Assembly: GCA_963989245.1 (NCBI GenBank)
Contig: OZ022346.1
Coordinates: 579,701-643,700 of the forward strand
Length of the DNA: 64,000 nucleotides
Reading direction: 5' to 3'
Origin: Nansenia antarctica
Taxonomy: Eukaryota > Chordata > Actinopteri > Argentiniformes > Microstomatidae
Shown: positions 1 to 10,843 of the stretch, piece after piece
Layout: every line of letters starts with the position of its first letter
How positions within the stretch are numbered: position 1 is the stretch's first letter
Made by a program: the position numbers and the translations under genes
The notes under the pieces: model-generated
What the model was told of the DNA's origin: nothing
The model's database searches: none
What the model saw: only the letters and a program-made list of their open reading frames with translations

Positions 1-273
1 AGGCTGCTGCAAGATGAGTTAATGCTTGTTTCTAACTGGGTACGTGAAAATAAGTTAAAGTTAAATGTTACATAAACCAAGAGTATAATGATAGCCTCTA
101 GATATGCATCTAGATCAAATCCTGAACTAAACCTAGTGCTGAACGGTGCTGATATCGAATAGGTTAGAGAAGCTAAATTGTTGGGAGTGGTAATCGATGA
201 TAAGCTTTCTTGGTCTTAACACATTAACAACATGGTGTCAAAAATGAGCTGTAGTACTTTAGTGATCAGAAGG
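1..273 (+). pseudogene. LINE reverse transcriptase fragment (5' piece)
   Basis: Frame 1 reads as the thumb/post-catalytic part of a non-LTR retrotransposon ORF2: a stretch beginning RLLQDELMLVSNWVRENKLK, then KLLGVVIDDKLSW and HINNMVSKM. This is the usual order downstream of the YADD box in CR1/L2/Rex-type LINEs. In-frame stops (after LNVT, after ADIE and before HINN) show that it is dead. The same frame resumes after about 800 (QSLVLSRLDYC), so the LINE was split by an insertion of about 527 bp, and again by a minisatellite. The window edge cuts the upstream part. Confidence 0.75.
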
Positions 274-800
274 TGTGGTAATACTGTATGTTGACTCAGA
301 GTACAGACAAGTGTTGTGGATCCCTCTTCGGCTCCACTCGTTCCCACCTCGGCACCGCTCGTTGAGACTAATCAGGCCCAATCTGGGACAGCTGCGCCGG
401 CTCCAGCAGGTGCTTACAATCTCAGGAGGAGAAACCAGCATACAAGGCCCCACAACCTGCCGTCTGATGCTTGATCAATCTGATCCCATGTGTCCATCCC
501 ATCATCCCTGGACAGCCTGCCCTACCTGCCCTCCTGCCTGCCTGCCCTGCCAACCCTCCTGCCTGCCTAACAACTACTCCTCCTGCCTAAGCCCCTGCCT
601 GCCTGCCGACTACCCCTCCTGCCTAAGCCCCTGCCTGCCTGCAGACTACCCCTCCTGCCTAACCCCCTGCCTGCCTGCCGACTACTCCCCCTGCCTGACC
701 CCCCGCTTGCCCTACGACCATTCTCTGCCTAACCCCTTTAATAAATATCCCTTATTATTATCCTAGTCTCTGTGTCCGTCTGTTCTGGGGTTCTGCCACA
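274..800 (+). mobile_element. candidate solo LTR inserted in the LINE
   Basis: The segment starts TGTGG and ends CCACA, a 5-bp inverted terminus of the TG...CA type, and it separates two contiguous parts of one LINE reading frame. An AATAAA near 741 lies in the last 60 bp, followed by a T/C-rich end, as in the R/U5 part of an LTR. No internal retroviral sequence is present, so a solo LTR is the simplest reading. A clean target-site duplication was not found, which lowers confidence. A C-rich tract sits inside. Confidence 0.45.
488..725 (+). repeat. C-rich CCTGCCTGCC degenerate tandem repeat
   Basis: Imperfect units of about 48 bp built from CCTGCCTGCC plus a GACTACCCCTCCTGCCTAAG spacer, repeated about four times inside the candidate solo LTR. 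One frame stays open through it but its composition is only repeat-driven. Confidence 0.7.
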
Positions 801-956
801 TTTGACCGCTTGATTCAGGCATAACACCAAGCTTGTACTACAATCTTTAGTCTTATCCCGTCTGGACTACTGCCCAACTATACAGTCTAGCGCCTCTAAA
901 GGAGACCTGGCCAAACTCCAACTGGCTCAGAACAGGGCGACACGCCTCGCTCTGCG
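801..956 (+). pseudogene. LINE reverse transcriptase fragment (middle piece)
   Basis: Continues the LINE frame interrupted at 273. It reads HNTKLVLQSLVLSRLDYC, followed by SKGDLAKLQLAQNRATRLAL. The motif LVLSRLDYC followed by KLQLAQNRAAR is a hallmark of the C-terminal domain of CR1/L2/Rex-group ORF2. It then runs straight into a long minisatellite at about position 957, after which the LINE reading resumes with MHAALAWMKVEQ. Confidence 0.75.
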
Positions 957-3112
957 ATGCTCTGTGAGGAGTAGTGTTGAGAGGATGCTCTGTGAGGAGC
1001 AGTGTTGAGAGGATGCTCTGTGAGGAGTGTTGAGAGGATGCTCTGTGAGGAGCAGTGTTGAGAGGATGCTCTGTGAGGAGTAGTGTTGAGAGGATGCTCT
1101 GTGAGGAGCAGTGTTGAGAGGATGCTCTGTGAGGAGTGTTGAGAGGATGCTCTGTGAGGAGTGTTGAGAGGATGCTCTGTGAGGAGCAGTGTTGAGAGGA
1201 TGCTCTGTGAGGAGGAGTGTTGAGAGGATGCTCTGTGAGGAGTGTTGAGAGGATGCTCTGTGAGGAGCAGTGTTGAGAGGATGCTCTGTGAGGAGCAGTG
1301 TTGAGAGGATGCTCTGTGAGTAGTGTTGAGAGGATGCTCTGTGAAGAGTGTTGAGAGGATGCTCTGTGAGGAGTAGTGTTGAGAGGATGCTCTGTGAGGA
1401 GTGTTGAGAGGATGCTCTGTGAGGAGTGTTGAGAGGATGCTCTGTGAGGAGCAGTGTTGAGAGGATGCTCTGTGAGGAGCAGTGTTGAGAGGATGCTCTG
1501 TGAGGAGCAGTGTTGAGAGGATGCTCTGTGAGGAGTGTTGAGAGGATGCTCTGTGAGGAGCAGTGTTGAGAGGATGCTCTGTGAGGAGCAGTGTTGAGAG
1601 GATGCTCTGTGAGGAGCAGTGTTGAGAGGATGCTCTGTGAGGAGTGTTGAGAGGATGCTCTGTGAGGAGTGTTGAGAGGATGCTCTGTGAGGAGCAGTGT
1701 TGAGAGGATGCTCTGTGAGGAGGAGTGTTGAGAGGATGCTCTGTGAGGAGTGTTGAGAGGATGCTCTGTGAGGAGCAGTGTTGAGAGGATGCTCTGTGAG
1801 GAGCAGTGTTGAGAGGATGCTCTGTGAGTAGTGTTGAGAGGATGCTCTGTGAAGAGTGTTGAGAGGATGCTCTGTGAGGAGTAGTGTTGAGAGGATGCTC
1901 TGTGAGGAGTGTTGAGAGGATGCTCTGTGAGGAGTGTTGAGAGGATGCTCTGTGAGGAGCAGTGTTGAGAGGATGCTCTGTGAGGAGCAGTGTTGAGAGG
2001 ATGCTCTGTGAGGAGCAGTGTTGAGAGGATGCTCTGTGAGGAGTAGTGTTGAGAGGATGCTCTGTGAGGAGTGTTGAGAGGATGCTCTGTGAGGTGCAGT
2101 GTTGAGAGGATGCTCTGTGAGGAGTAGTGTTGAGAGGATGCTCTGTGAGCAGTGTTGAGAGGATGCTCTGTGAGGAGTGTTGAGAGGATGCTCTGTGAGG
2201 AGGAGTGTTGAGAGGATGCTCTGTGAGGAGGAGTGTTGAGAGGATGCTCTGTGAGGAGTGTTGAGAGGATGCTCTGTGAGGAGTGTTGAGAGGATGCTCT
2301 GTGAGGAGCAGTGTTGAGAGGATGCTCTGTGAGGAGCAGTGTTGAGAGGATGCTCTGTGAGGAGCAGTGTTGAGAGGATGCTCTGTGAGGAGTGTTGAGA
2401 GGATGCTCTGTGAGGAGCAGTGTTGAGAGGATGCTCTGTGAGGAGCAGTGTTGAGAGGATGCTCTGTGAGGAGCAGTGTTGAGAGGATGCTCTGTGAGGA
2501 GCAGTGTTGAGAGGATGCTCTGTGAGGAGTGTTGAGAGGATGCTCTGTGAGGAGCAGTGTTGAGAGGATGCTCTGTGAGGAGTGTTGAGAGGATGCTCTG
2601 TGAAGAGTGTTGAGAGGATGCTCTGTGAGGAGCAGTGTTGAGAGGATGCTCTGTGAGGAGTAGTGTTGAGAGGATGCTCTGTGAGCAGTGTTGAGAGGAT
2701 GCTCTGTGAGGAGTAGTGTTGAGAGGATGCTCTGTGAGGAGTGTTGAGAGGATGCTCTGTGAGGAGTGTTGAGAGGATGCTCTGTGAAGAGTGTTGAGAG
2801 GATGCTCTGTGAGGAGTAGTGTTGAGAGGATGCTCTGTGAGGAGTGTTGAGAGGATGCTCTGTGAGGAGTGTTGAGAGGATGCTCTGTGAGGAGCAGTGT
2901 TGAGAGGATGCTCTGTGAGGAGTGTTGAGAGGATGCTCTGTGAAGAGTGTTGAGAGGATGCTCTGTGAGGAGTAGTGTTGAGAGGATGCTCTGTGAGGAG
3001 TGTTGAGAGGATGCTCTGTGAGGAGTGTTGAGAGGATGCTCTGTGAGGAGCAGTGTTGAGAGGATGCTCTGTGAGGAGTGTTGAGAGGATGCTCTGTGAG
3101 GAGTGTTGAGAG
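957..3112. repeat. 25/28-bp minisatellite inside a LINE
   Basis: About 80 tandem copies of GAGGATGCTCTGTGAGGAG followed by (CAG/TAG/GAG) and TGTTGA; units are 25 or 28 bp with a few shorter forms. The array lies exactly between two parts of one LINE coding frame, so it arose by expansion within the element. Unit lengths of 25 and 28 cycle all three frames, and the minus strand happens to lack stops, giving open stretches of over 700 codons (HPLNTAPHRASSQHS repeats) that are not believable genes. Blocks of units recur in the same order, for example around 1141-1500 and 1640-1980, showing block duplication. Confidence 0.95.
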
Positions 3113-3265
3113 GATGCATGCCGCACTGGCCTGGATGAAAGTAGAACAAAATGCAAATCAGCCGCAAAATGTCCGACCGGCCCCCTGTTTGTCAGTGAAT
3201 AACACCCGTTAGGAAGGTGGTAGAAACCCAGTTCCATTTCCATTGTCTCCCAAATCGCTTTCCTG
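3105..3265 (+). pseudogene. LINE reverse transcriptase fragment (3' piece)
   Basis: Directly after the minisatellite the sequence reads VERMHAALAWMKVEQ, matching the MHxxLxWLKVEER segment that follows the LALGC region in fish CR1/L2-group LINEs. The frame is soon lost (stop after LSVNNTR). It is the downstream end of the same LINE copy that begins at position 1. Confidence 0.6.
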
Positions 3266-3282
3266 CCAGTTTGAGGGGTAAG

Positions 3283-3365
3283 TAAGTAAGTAAGTAAGTA
3301 AAGCTTTATTTATATAGCGCCTTTCATACATGAAATGCAACTCAAAGCGCTTAATGGGGTGATGC
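3283..3365 (+). repeat. (GTAA)n followed by LINE-type 3' UTR fragment
   Basis: Six GTAA units run into TTTATTTATATAGCGCCTTTC and a CAACTCAAAGCGCTT segment. This pairing of a TATATAGCGCC box with an AAAGCGCTT box is typical of teleost L2-like LINE/SINE 3' ends in reverse orientation. Confidence 0.45.
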
Positions 3366-3454
3366 GGCTTAATGTCCAAGTACATGACGCTGGTATGTCG
3401 CATGGTCCATGCCACGGTCCATGCCATCCCCGCAAGGCAGCAAGCCTAGGGGAA

Positions 3455-3550
3455 ACACTGATCTTGTTTTATTTATGATATCGTATTGTGAACCCCTGTA
3501 TCGAGAGGTGCATCGTATCGTGAGTTGAGTGTATCGCCCCATCCCTAGAC
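3455..3550. mobile_element. terminal fragment of a DNA transposon
   Basis: The segment with GTATCGTGAGTTGAGTGTATCG and the end CCCATCCCTAG resembles a terminus (CTAGGGATGGG on the other strand) commonly seen on fish hAT-like elements. Only one end is present, so the superfamily is not certain. The rest of 3366-3712 shows nothing else recognisable. Confidence 0.3.
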
Positions 3551-3712
3551 TATAATGATAAATGCATACACACAGACACAACATTATCATTTTTTACCAT
3601 TCTATTATTGTATTGCTCAATTGTATACTTTTTTCCATTGCCATTTTTTTTTCTCTTGCTGCTGCAATGTTGATTGAAACTAAAGCCATGAGAAGATAAC
3701 TGTGAGATAACC

Positions 3713-3902
3713 CTAGTCTACCCTGTGAGATAACCCTAGTCTACCCTGTGAGATAACCCTAGTCTACCCTGTGAGATAACCCTAGTCTACCCTGTCAGAT
3801 AACCCTAGTCTACCCTGTGAGATAACCCTAGTCTACCCTGTGAGATAACCCTAGTCTACCCTGTCAGATAACCCTAGTCTACCCTGTCAGATAACCCTAG
3901 AG
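3713..3902 (+). repeat. 23-bp tandem repeat, about 8 copies
   Basis: Unit GATAACCCTAGTCTACCCTG plus TGA or TCA. Copies are nearly identical, with only a G/C change in the last triplet, and the array abuts the L2 fragment that follows. Confidence 0.95.
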
Positions 3903-4889
3903 TATTTTGCCCTGGATGATGCTAGACAGACTACATAAGTATGTTGGCCTCTCTGGCACTGCACTTAACTGGTTTAAGTCTTACCTCACAGGTAGAGAAT
4001 TCTTTGTTGCCCTTGAAAAATACTCTTCTAAGAACTATAACATTATATAGGCTGCCCCTTAGCAGTATCATCAGGCGACATGGCATACATTTTCACAGCT
4101 ACGCTGATGACACTCAGCTCTATATCTCTGTGTCTCCTGATGACACTCAGCTCTATATCTCTGTGTCTCCTGATGACACTCAGCTCTATATCTCTGTGTC
4201 TCCTGATGACACTCAGCTCTATATCTCTGTGTCTCCTGATGACACTCAGCTCTATATCTCTGTGTCTCCTGATGACACTCAGCTCTATATCTCTGTGTCT
4301 CCTGATGACACTCAGCTCTATATCTCTGTGTCTCCTGATGACACTCAGCTCTATATCTCTGTGTCTCCTGATGACACTCAGCTCTATATCTCTGTGTCTC
4401 CTGATGACACTCAGCTCTATATCTCTGTGTCTCCTGATGACACAAGCCCTATTGATGCTCTCCATAAGTGTAATTGAGACATTAATGCTTGGATGGCTCA
4501 GAACTTTCTTCAGCTCAACAAGGACAAAACAGAGGTACTCATCATTGGAGCAGAGGCACTGAGAGAGAAACTGACCTCTAAATTGAAGTCACTGGCCCTC
4601 AGTCCCAGACACTTGTAGCCACTATGGCCCCAGACTTGGGAACGGCCTGCCGGAGGACTTGAGGGTGGCAGAGAGTGTGGATGTCTTTAAAGAAAGCTTA
4701 AAACACACCTTTTTATCCTGGATTCTATCTAGTGTTTATCTTAACTTGCAATTTTACTCCTATTTCTTGTTTTACTCCTTGTTTTATTGTGTTGTATTTT
4801 ATTTACTATTGTTTTTATGTTCAGCAATAGGAGTTGCATTCAATGTATGACTTGCTATATAAATACAGTTTGATTGATTGATTGATTGT
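3903..4889 (+). pseudogene. L2-clade LINE, 3' part, with amplified active site
   Basis: The sequence reads SGTALNWFKSYL, then HSYADDTQLYISVSP (the catalytic FADD/YADD box), then INAWMAQNFLQLNKDKTEV, and much later LPEDLRVAESVDVFKESLKT, in the order expected for L2 ORF2. It ends with a GCTATATAAATACAG tail and a (TTGA)n microsatellite at about 4870-4889, the normal L2 3' end. It is 5'-truncated, lacks the middle (a deletion after about 4600), and is frameshifted. The YADD segment is amplified tenfold (see 4106-4435). Confidence 0.85.
4106..4435 (+). repeat. 33-bp repeat made of the RT active-site motif, 10 copies
   Basis: Ten virtually identical 33-bp units each encode DDTQLYISVSP in the LINE frame, so the two catalytic aspartates of the YADD box are repeated ten times without a frame break. 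In an unexpanded L2 copy the YADD box and the downstream SPxD site are one unit apart. In this copy both points carry GATGACAC, giving direct repeats that would permit slippage or unequal exchange. Open frames also exist in other phases but are by-products of the periodicity. Confidence 0.97.
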
Positions 4890-5250
4890 CATCTAGCCAC
4901 TTTAATCTCCTTGCCAGACGTGTACTTAGCCAGTCTAAACCTTTGCTTGTTTCCACTCCTGGAAGTCCTCTCCTTCTCCAGACCAAGCTGTCTGTTTGTG
5001 CTGTTTGTCTTGCTGTGAACCAGGGTTTGATAATATTTATTGTAATTTATTTACATTTATGTAAATAATGAGCCGCTATCTAGCTCAAGCCATAATAGTT
5101 TAGGACTGGGTGGCCTTTGGACTAACTAAGAGAGACTCGGTGTATACTCATGTATGTCGCCATTCAAGGGTTTTTGTGTTATTATGGAAACACCCTATGA
5201 GTCGTCTGACTGATTAGATTAGATTTGGTATTCTTTAATGAATCATCATC
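4890..5250. other. no recognisable feature
   Basis: AT-rich unique-looking sequence; open frames are short (up to about 60 codons) with no recognisable motif. Confidence 0.5.
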
Positions 5251-5254
5251 ATCT

Positions 5255-5806
5255 ATCAAACTTTTTTAATATACCGCCTTTCATGGAAAAATGCAATACA
5301 AGGTGCTTGACAGTCAAATGAAAATACGACAATGCAATTATAATACAGCAATAGAGTGAAAAATAAGCAGCAATACAACTAAATACAGCAATACAATAAA
5401 GACTAAAATAATGCTAAGCTAAACACTTATTATTTTAATGTCTTTTAAAGGTGTTCACAGATTGTGACGCCCTCAGCTCCGCTATTCAGGTGCAAGGCCA
5501 TGTAGTGATCTGAACACCAAGAGGTCTTGGTCAGTATGCTGCTGCACTTTGAATGAACTGTTGCTCATAGATCTTTTAGGTAGGCAGAAAGGAGAGCATT
5601 AGGTAGTTAATCAGTCATTAGTAATCAAGCCTGCTAGTGATAAAAGCATGAGTACGTCTCTCAGTATCTGCCAGGGAGAGAAACGGTTGCACTTTAGCAA
5701 TATTTGTAAGGTGATAAAAGGTTTTAGTGAGATTACTGATGTCTGATGTTGCTGTGTCATTGTGACTGATATCATTAGGCTTGTTTAGTCTTAAGGAATA
5801 ACACAC
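5255..5806 (-). pseudogene. L2-clade LINE 3' end, minus strand
   Basis: On the minus strand the frame reads HLTNIAKVQPFLSLADTERR followed by THAFITSRLDY, the conserved thumb region of L2 ORF2 (consensus FHLRNIAKVRPFLS...HAFVTSRLDYCN). Downstream on that strand lie GCGGTATA and TTGTATTGCATTTTTCCATG segments typical of the L2 3' UTR. It is truncated at both ends. A related short stretch occurs near 7960-8071. Confidence 0.7.
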
Positions 5807-6059
5807 AAGAGGGTGTGCTTATGGCTTATGGCTTAGGTCACTAACAGGCGGACCACGGTCCGGACCCGGACCCAGACCTGTAACCCATAAATGATTGAGA
5901 ATTATTACATTTTGAACGGAGCGTTTCGATCTTAATCTGTAAAACCTTTCTAGCCTTTACGGCGCTGGTTTAGCGGTGTCCGGTGACTAGCATCTCACGT
6001 GGTGCATTCTGATAAGCATTGTTGTCTGGAGTCAGTGAGATGAGAGATACACACGCAGG

Positions 6060-6268
<209 letters not shown>

Positions 6269-6338
6269 GGGAAAGACGAGACAGAAAAGACAGAGAAAGA
6301 CAGAGAGACGACTCTGAGAAATAAGTTAGAGAAAAGTC

Positions 6339-7113
6339 ATGGCATGCTCCAAAAAAACAAAGGTAGACAGCGAGAATAAAGAATGGACAGACTCCTGTAT
6401 GTTCATTCTCCCCACTGGCAGAAACCCGTATGTCTGATATGTTCCCAAACCGTGGCAATTATTAAAAGCGGCAATGTGAAGCGCCACTATGAAACAAAAC
6501 ACAAATCGTTTGAGCAAACACATCTACAGAAATCTGAACTGAGGGCACATAAAATACACAGCCTAGGAGCCCAATACGATCGACCCAGCAGAATCTTAAC
6601 ACATTCATTCACTGCCCAACAACGAGCTAACGAATGTTCCCTTAAAGTTGCATGGGTTTTGGGTCAACATAAAAACACCCTGTCAGGCGATGCTGAGGTT
6701 GATGAACACAATGATGATGATCTCAGAGAAGTTAATGCTGATGACCTTCTGCTGCACAACACCGTCCGATGGCTCAGCAAAGGTGTCGGAGCTTCTGGTC
6801 CATCCAAAGGTGTTGGAGCTTCTGGTCCATCCAAAGGTGTTGGAGCTTCTGGTCCATCCAAAGGTGTTGGAGCTTCTGGTCCATCCAAAGGGAAACAGCA
6901 CCTTTCTTGGCACAGCTGAAGAGCGAGAAGGCAACACCATTTTCAAAAAGAAATTGAAGATGAGAAGAAGATGGGTATTGTGGCTTTTTTGGTTGATATC
7001 ATTTCACACCTGAATGAACAGAATTTAAAGCTACAGGGCAAGGACAATTCAGTTTGTGACCTGATGTCAGCTGCCTCTTGTATTACTGAATTATTTACCT
7101 CAAAGTTTAGCTA
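6339..7113 (+). pseudogene. hAT transposase remnant with BED-type zinc finger
   Basis: From ATG 6339 the sequence reads MACSKKTKVDSENKEWTD. After a frameshift near 6410 it gives KPVCLICSQTVAIIKSGNVK then RHYETKHKSFEQ, a BED zinc finger (CxxC...H...H) of the ZBED5/GTF2IRD2-like hAT group. Later come VRWLSKG, FWSIQRETAPFLAQLKSEKA and FLVDIISHLNEQNLKLQGKD, the conserved middle of the same transposases. The catalytic core between them and the C-terminal hATC dimerisation domain are missing. A 27-bp minisatellite sits in the coding part. The left end of the element is probably near 5836 (GGTCACTAACAGGCGGACC), but no matching right terminus was found. Confidence 0.8.
6781..6890 (+). repeat. 27-bp repeat inside hAT coding sequence, 4 copies
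   Basis: Four copies of GGTGTTGGAGCTTCTGGTCC plus ATCCAAA, in the transposase segment that reads SFWSIQR in one frame and KGVGASGPS in another. The unit is a multiple of three so frames are preserved. It is a local expansion within a transposase gene. Confidence 0.95.
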
Positions 7114-7955
7114 AAATCTACAGCATATTGCATGGTTCTTAAACATATTTCTATCTAATAAACCATGAAATCGTAGTTTTAAGGGACCAAACCTTCTGTT
7201 TTTAATAATAATCCACATTCCTATGTCTTGGTCATGTGCATGAGGAGGTCTGCAGTGTCCAGTGAGATCCAGTTTCAGCAGCCGTCAAGTGTGGTCTCCA
7301 ACATGTGCCAGTAGTGTTAATTAACTACCTCTTCTTGTTTAATAGCCTCCATTTTATTGTTGTACGATTATTACCTATCGTATTATTATTGACTATTTAA
7401 TTCCAGACTTTATCGGTTTCTCAGTTTTCAAGGAACTGGAAACACGTGTGGCTCCCAGCAGTCACGGTGAGGCAGGCGTTGTGTTTCCTCATTAGCCATT
7501 GACCCATTGACCTGACACATAATCTGCCATTGACCCTTTGACAGGACACATAATCTGCTGAGCAAACAACACATAAATATGGAAATGTGGAAACAGCTGC
7601 AGTATCTTCACCAACAAGTCAGATAGTTATATATGCTCTCAGATAAATACAGCAATCCACAAAGTTAAAGTTAAATCTACGATCGATACCTCAAATATAA
7701 TTAAACTCTTTCGGTAGATGTGGCAAAAGCATATCAGATGTAATCTAACCCCACCCAGACTGCTCACAGGGTGTTTCCATTAGGACATAAGGGTGTGTCA
7801 GAATTACACATTACTAACAACTTGCATAGATAATTGATCAATAATAAAATCATTATGACTATTATGGCCTAGCTAGGTAGAAGCCATTCTTGGGCTCATT
7901 ATTTATATAAATATATGTACGTTTACATTATGTGGTCCAAAACGTCTGGCATGTT
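7114..7955. other. no recognisable gene; short direct repeats only
   Basis: AT-rich sequence with a small tandem duplication around 7490-7560 (CATTGACC...GACACATAATCTGC twice). No coding or transposon termini could be recognised. Confidence 0.5.
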
Positions 7956-7959
7956 TAAG

Positions 7960-8071
7960 AAATATTCCCACTTCATATACTTCATATTAACATTCTATGT
8001 TGCTGTGTTGCTGATATCATTAGGCTGGTTTAGGTTTAATCAATCACCCAGGAGAGGCTGTGCTTATGTCT
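7960..8071 (-). mobile_element. short L2-like fragment at satellite border
   Basis: Shares GATATCATTAGGCT, GTTTAG and GTGCTTATG with 5750-5825, the 5' edge of the minus-strand L2 fragment, so it is another scrap of the same LINE family. The 16-bp satellite starts inside it. Confidence 0.4.
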
Positions 8072-10668
8072 CAGAGTATGGATGTGTTAGAGTATGGATA
8101 TGTTAGAGTATGGATGTGTTAGAGTATGGATGTGTTAGAGTATGGATGTGTTAGAGTATGGATGTGTTAGAGTATGGATGTGTTAGAGTATGGATGTGTT
8201 AGAGTATGGATGTGTTAGAGTATGGATATGTTAGAGTATGGATGTGTTAGAGTATGGATATGTTAGAGTATGGATGTGTTAGAGTATGGATGTGTTAGAG
8301 TATGGATATGTTAGATTATGGATATGTTAGAGTATGGATGTGTTAGATTATGGATGTGTTAGAGTATGGATATGTTAGAGTATGGATGTGTTAGAGTATG
8401 GATGTGTTAGAGTATGGATGTGTTAGAGTATGGATATGTTAGATTATGGATATGTTAGAGTATGGATGTGTTAGATTATGGATGTGTTAGAGTATGGATA
8501 TGTTAGAGTATGGATGTGTTAGAGTATGGATGTGTTAGAGTATGGATATGTTAGATTATGGATGTGTTAGAGTATGGATATGTTAGATTATGGATGTGTT
8601 AGAGTATGGATGTGTTAGAGTATGGATATGTTAGATTATGGATATGTTACAGTATGGATATGTTAGATTATGGATGTGTTAGAGTATGGATGTGTTAGAG
8701 TATGGATATGTTAGAGTATGGATATGTTAGATTATGGATGTGTTAGAGTATGGATGTGTTAGAGTATGGATATGTTAGATTATGGATGTGTTAGAGTATG
8801 GATGTGTTAGAGTATGGATATGTTAGAGTATGGATATGTTAGATTATGGATGTGTTAGAGTATGGATGTGTTAGAGTATGGATATGTTAGATTATGGATG
8901 TGTTAGATTATGGATGTGTTAGATTATGGATATGTTAGAGTATGGATGTGTTAGAGTATGGATGTGTTAGAGTATGGATATGTTAGATTATGGATATGTT
9001 AGATTATGGATGTGTTAGAGTATGGATGTGTTAGAGTATGGATGTGTTAGAGTATGGATGTGTTAGAGTATGGATGTGTTAGAGTATGGATGTGTTAGAG
9101 TATGGATATGTTAGAGTATGGATGTGTTAGAGTATGGATATGTTAGAGTATGGATGTGTTAGAGTATGGATGTGTTAGAGTATGGATATGTTAGATTATG
9201 GATATGTTAGAGTATGGATGTGTTAGATTATGGATGTGTTAGAGTATGGATATGTTAGAGTATGGATGTGTTAGAGTATGGATGTGTTAGAGTATGGATG
9301 TGTTAGAGTATGGATATGTTAGATTATGGATATGTTAGAGTATGGATGTGTTAGATTATGGATGTGTTAGAGTATGGATATGTTAGAGTATGGATGTGTT
9401 AGAGTATGGATGTGTTAGAGTATGGATATGTTAGATTATGGATGTGTTAGAGTATGGATATGTTAGATTATGGATGTGTTAGAGTATGGATGTGTTAGAG
9501 TATGGATATGTTAGATTATGGATATGTTACAGTATGGATATGTTAGATTATGGATGTGTTAGAGTATGGATGTGTTAGAGTATGGATATGTTAGAGTATG
9601 GATATGTTAGATTATGGATGTGTTAGAGTATGGATGTGTTAGAGTATGGATATGTTAGATTATGGATGTGTTAGAGTATGGATGTGTTAGAGTATGGATA
9701 TGTTAGAGTATGGATATGTTAGATTATGGATGTGTTAGAGTATGGATGTGTTAGAGTATGGATATGTTAGATTATGGATGTGTTAGATTATGGATGTGTT
9801 AGATTATGGATATGTTAGAGTATGGATGTGTTAGAGTATGGATGTGTTAGAGTATGGATATGTTAGATTATGGATATGTTACAGTATGGATATGTTAGAT
9901 TATGGATGTGTTAGAGTATGGATGTGTTAGAGTATGGATATGTTAGATTATGGATATGTTACAGTATGGATATGTTAGATTATGGATGTGTTAGAGTATG
10001 GATGTGTTAGAGTATGGATATGTTAGAGTATGGATATGTTAGATTATGGATGTGTTAGAGTATGGATGTGTTAGAGTATGGATATGTTAGATTATGGATG
10101 TGTTAGAGTATGGATGTGTTAGAGTATGGATATGTTAGATTATGGATATGTTACAGTATGGATATGTTAGATTATGGATGTGTTAGAGTATGGATGTGTT
10201 AGAGTATGGATATGTTAGAGTATGGATATGTTAGATTATGGATATGTTAGAGTATGGATTATGGATATGTTAGAGTATGGATGTGTTAGAGTATGGATAT
10301 GTTACAGTATGGATATGTTACAGTATGGATATGTTAGAGTATGGATATGTTACAGTATGGATGTGTTAGAGTATGGATGTGTTAGATTATGGATGTGTTA
10401 GAGTATGGATGTGTTAGAGTATGGATATGTTACAGTATGGATATGTTACAGTATGGATATGTTAGAGTATGGATATGTTACAGTATGGATGTGTTAGAGT
10501 ATGGATGTGTTAGATTATGGATGTGTTAGAGTATGGATATGTTACAGTATGGATATGTTAGAGTATGGATATGTTAGAGTATGGATATGTTAGAGTATGG
10601 ATATGTTAGAGTATGGATATGTTAGATTATGGATATGTTAGGGTATGGATGTCTCAGGGTATGGATGT
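8072..10668. repeat. 16-bp satellite with higher-order repeats, about 2.6 kb
   Basis: About 160 tandem copies of TGTTAGAGTATGGATG and its variants (ATG/GTG, GAG/GAT/CAG). Variants are not random: the order of monomers from about 8101 to 8980 is repeated from about 8981 to 9860, an 880-bp (55-monomer) higher-order unit. A shorter 80- to 96-bp block containing the rarer TTACAGTATGGATATG monomer recurs from about 9870 to 10220. The last monomers decay to GGTATGGATGTC. Confidence 0.97.
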
Positions 10669-10843
10669 CTGAACGGAGATATCAGACTTGATTGTGTTAT
10701 TGTCACAAGAGGAGTGGTCACTCTACACTCAATCAGGGGGATTACTTGACCTCCTCTGTTGCTGGTGTAGTGTCTAGGGTGTAGTGTGTAGTGTCAGTTT
10801 AGCTCTTGTGATGAGTAGCCCTGCCTGAGACCTGTCAGCCCAG

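Noticed and set aside
853..3243. Very long minus-strand open frames (over 700 codons) of HPLNTAPHRASSQHS repeats
   Set aside because: They follow purely from a stop-free minisatellite whose 25/28-bp units cycle all frames; two frames are open at once and the flanks are LINE sequence.
8072..10668. CRISPR-like array of short repeats
   Set aside because: Head-to-tail 16-bp monomers without unique spacers, in a vertebrate genome; it is a satellite.
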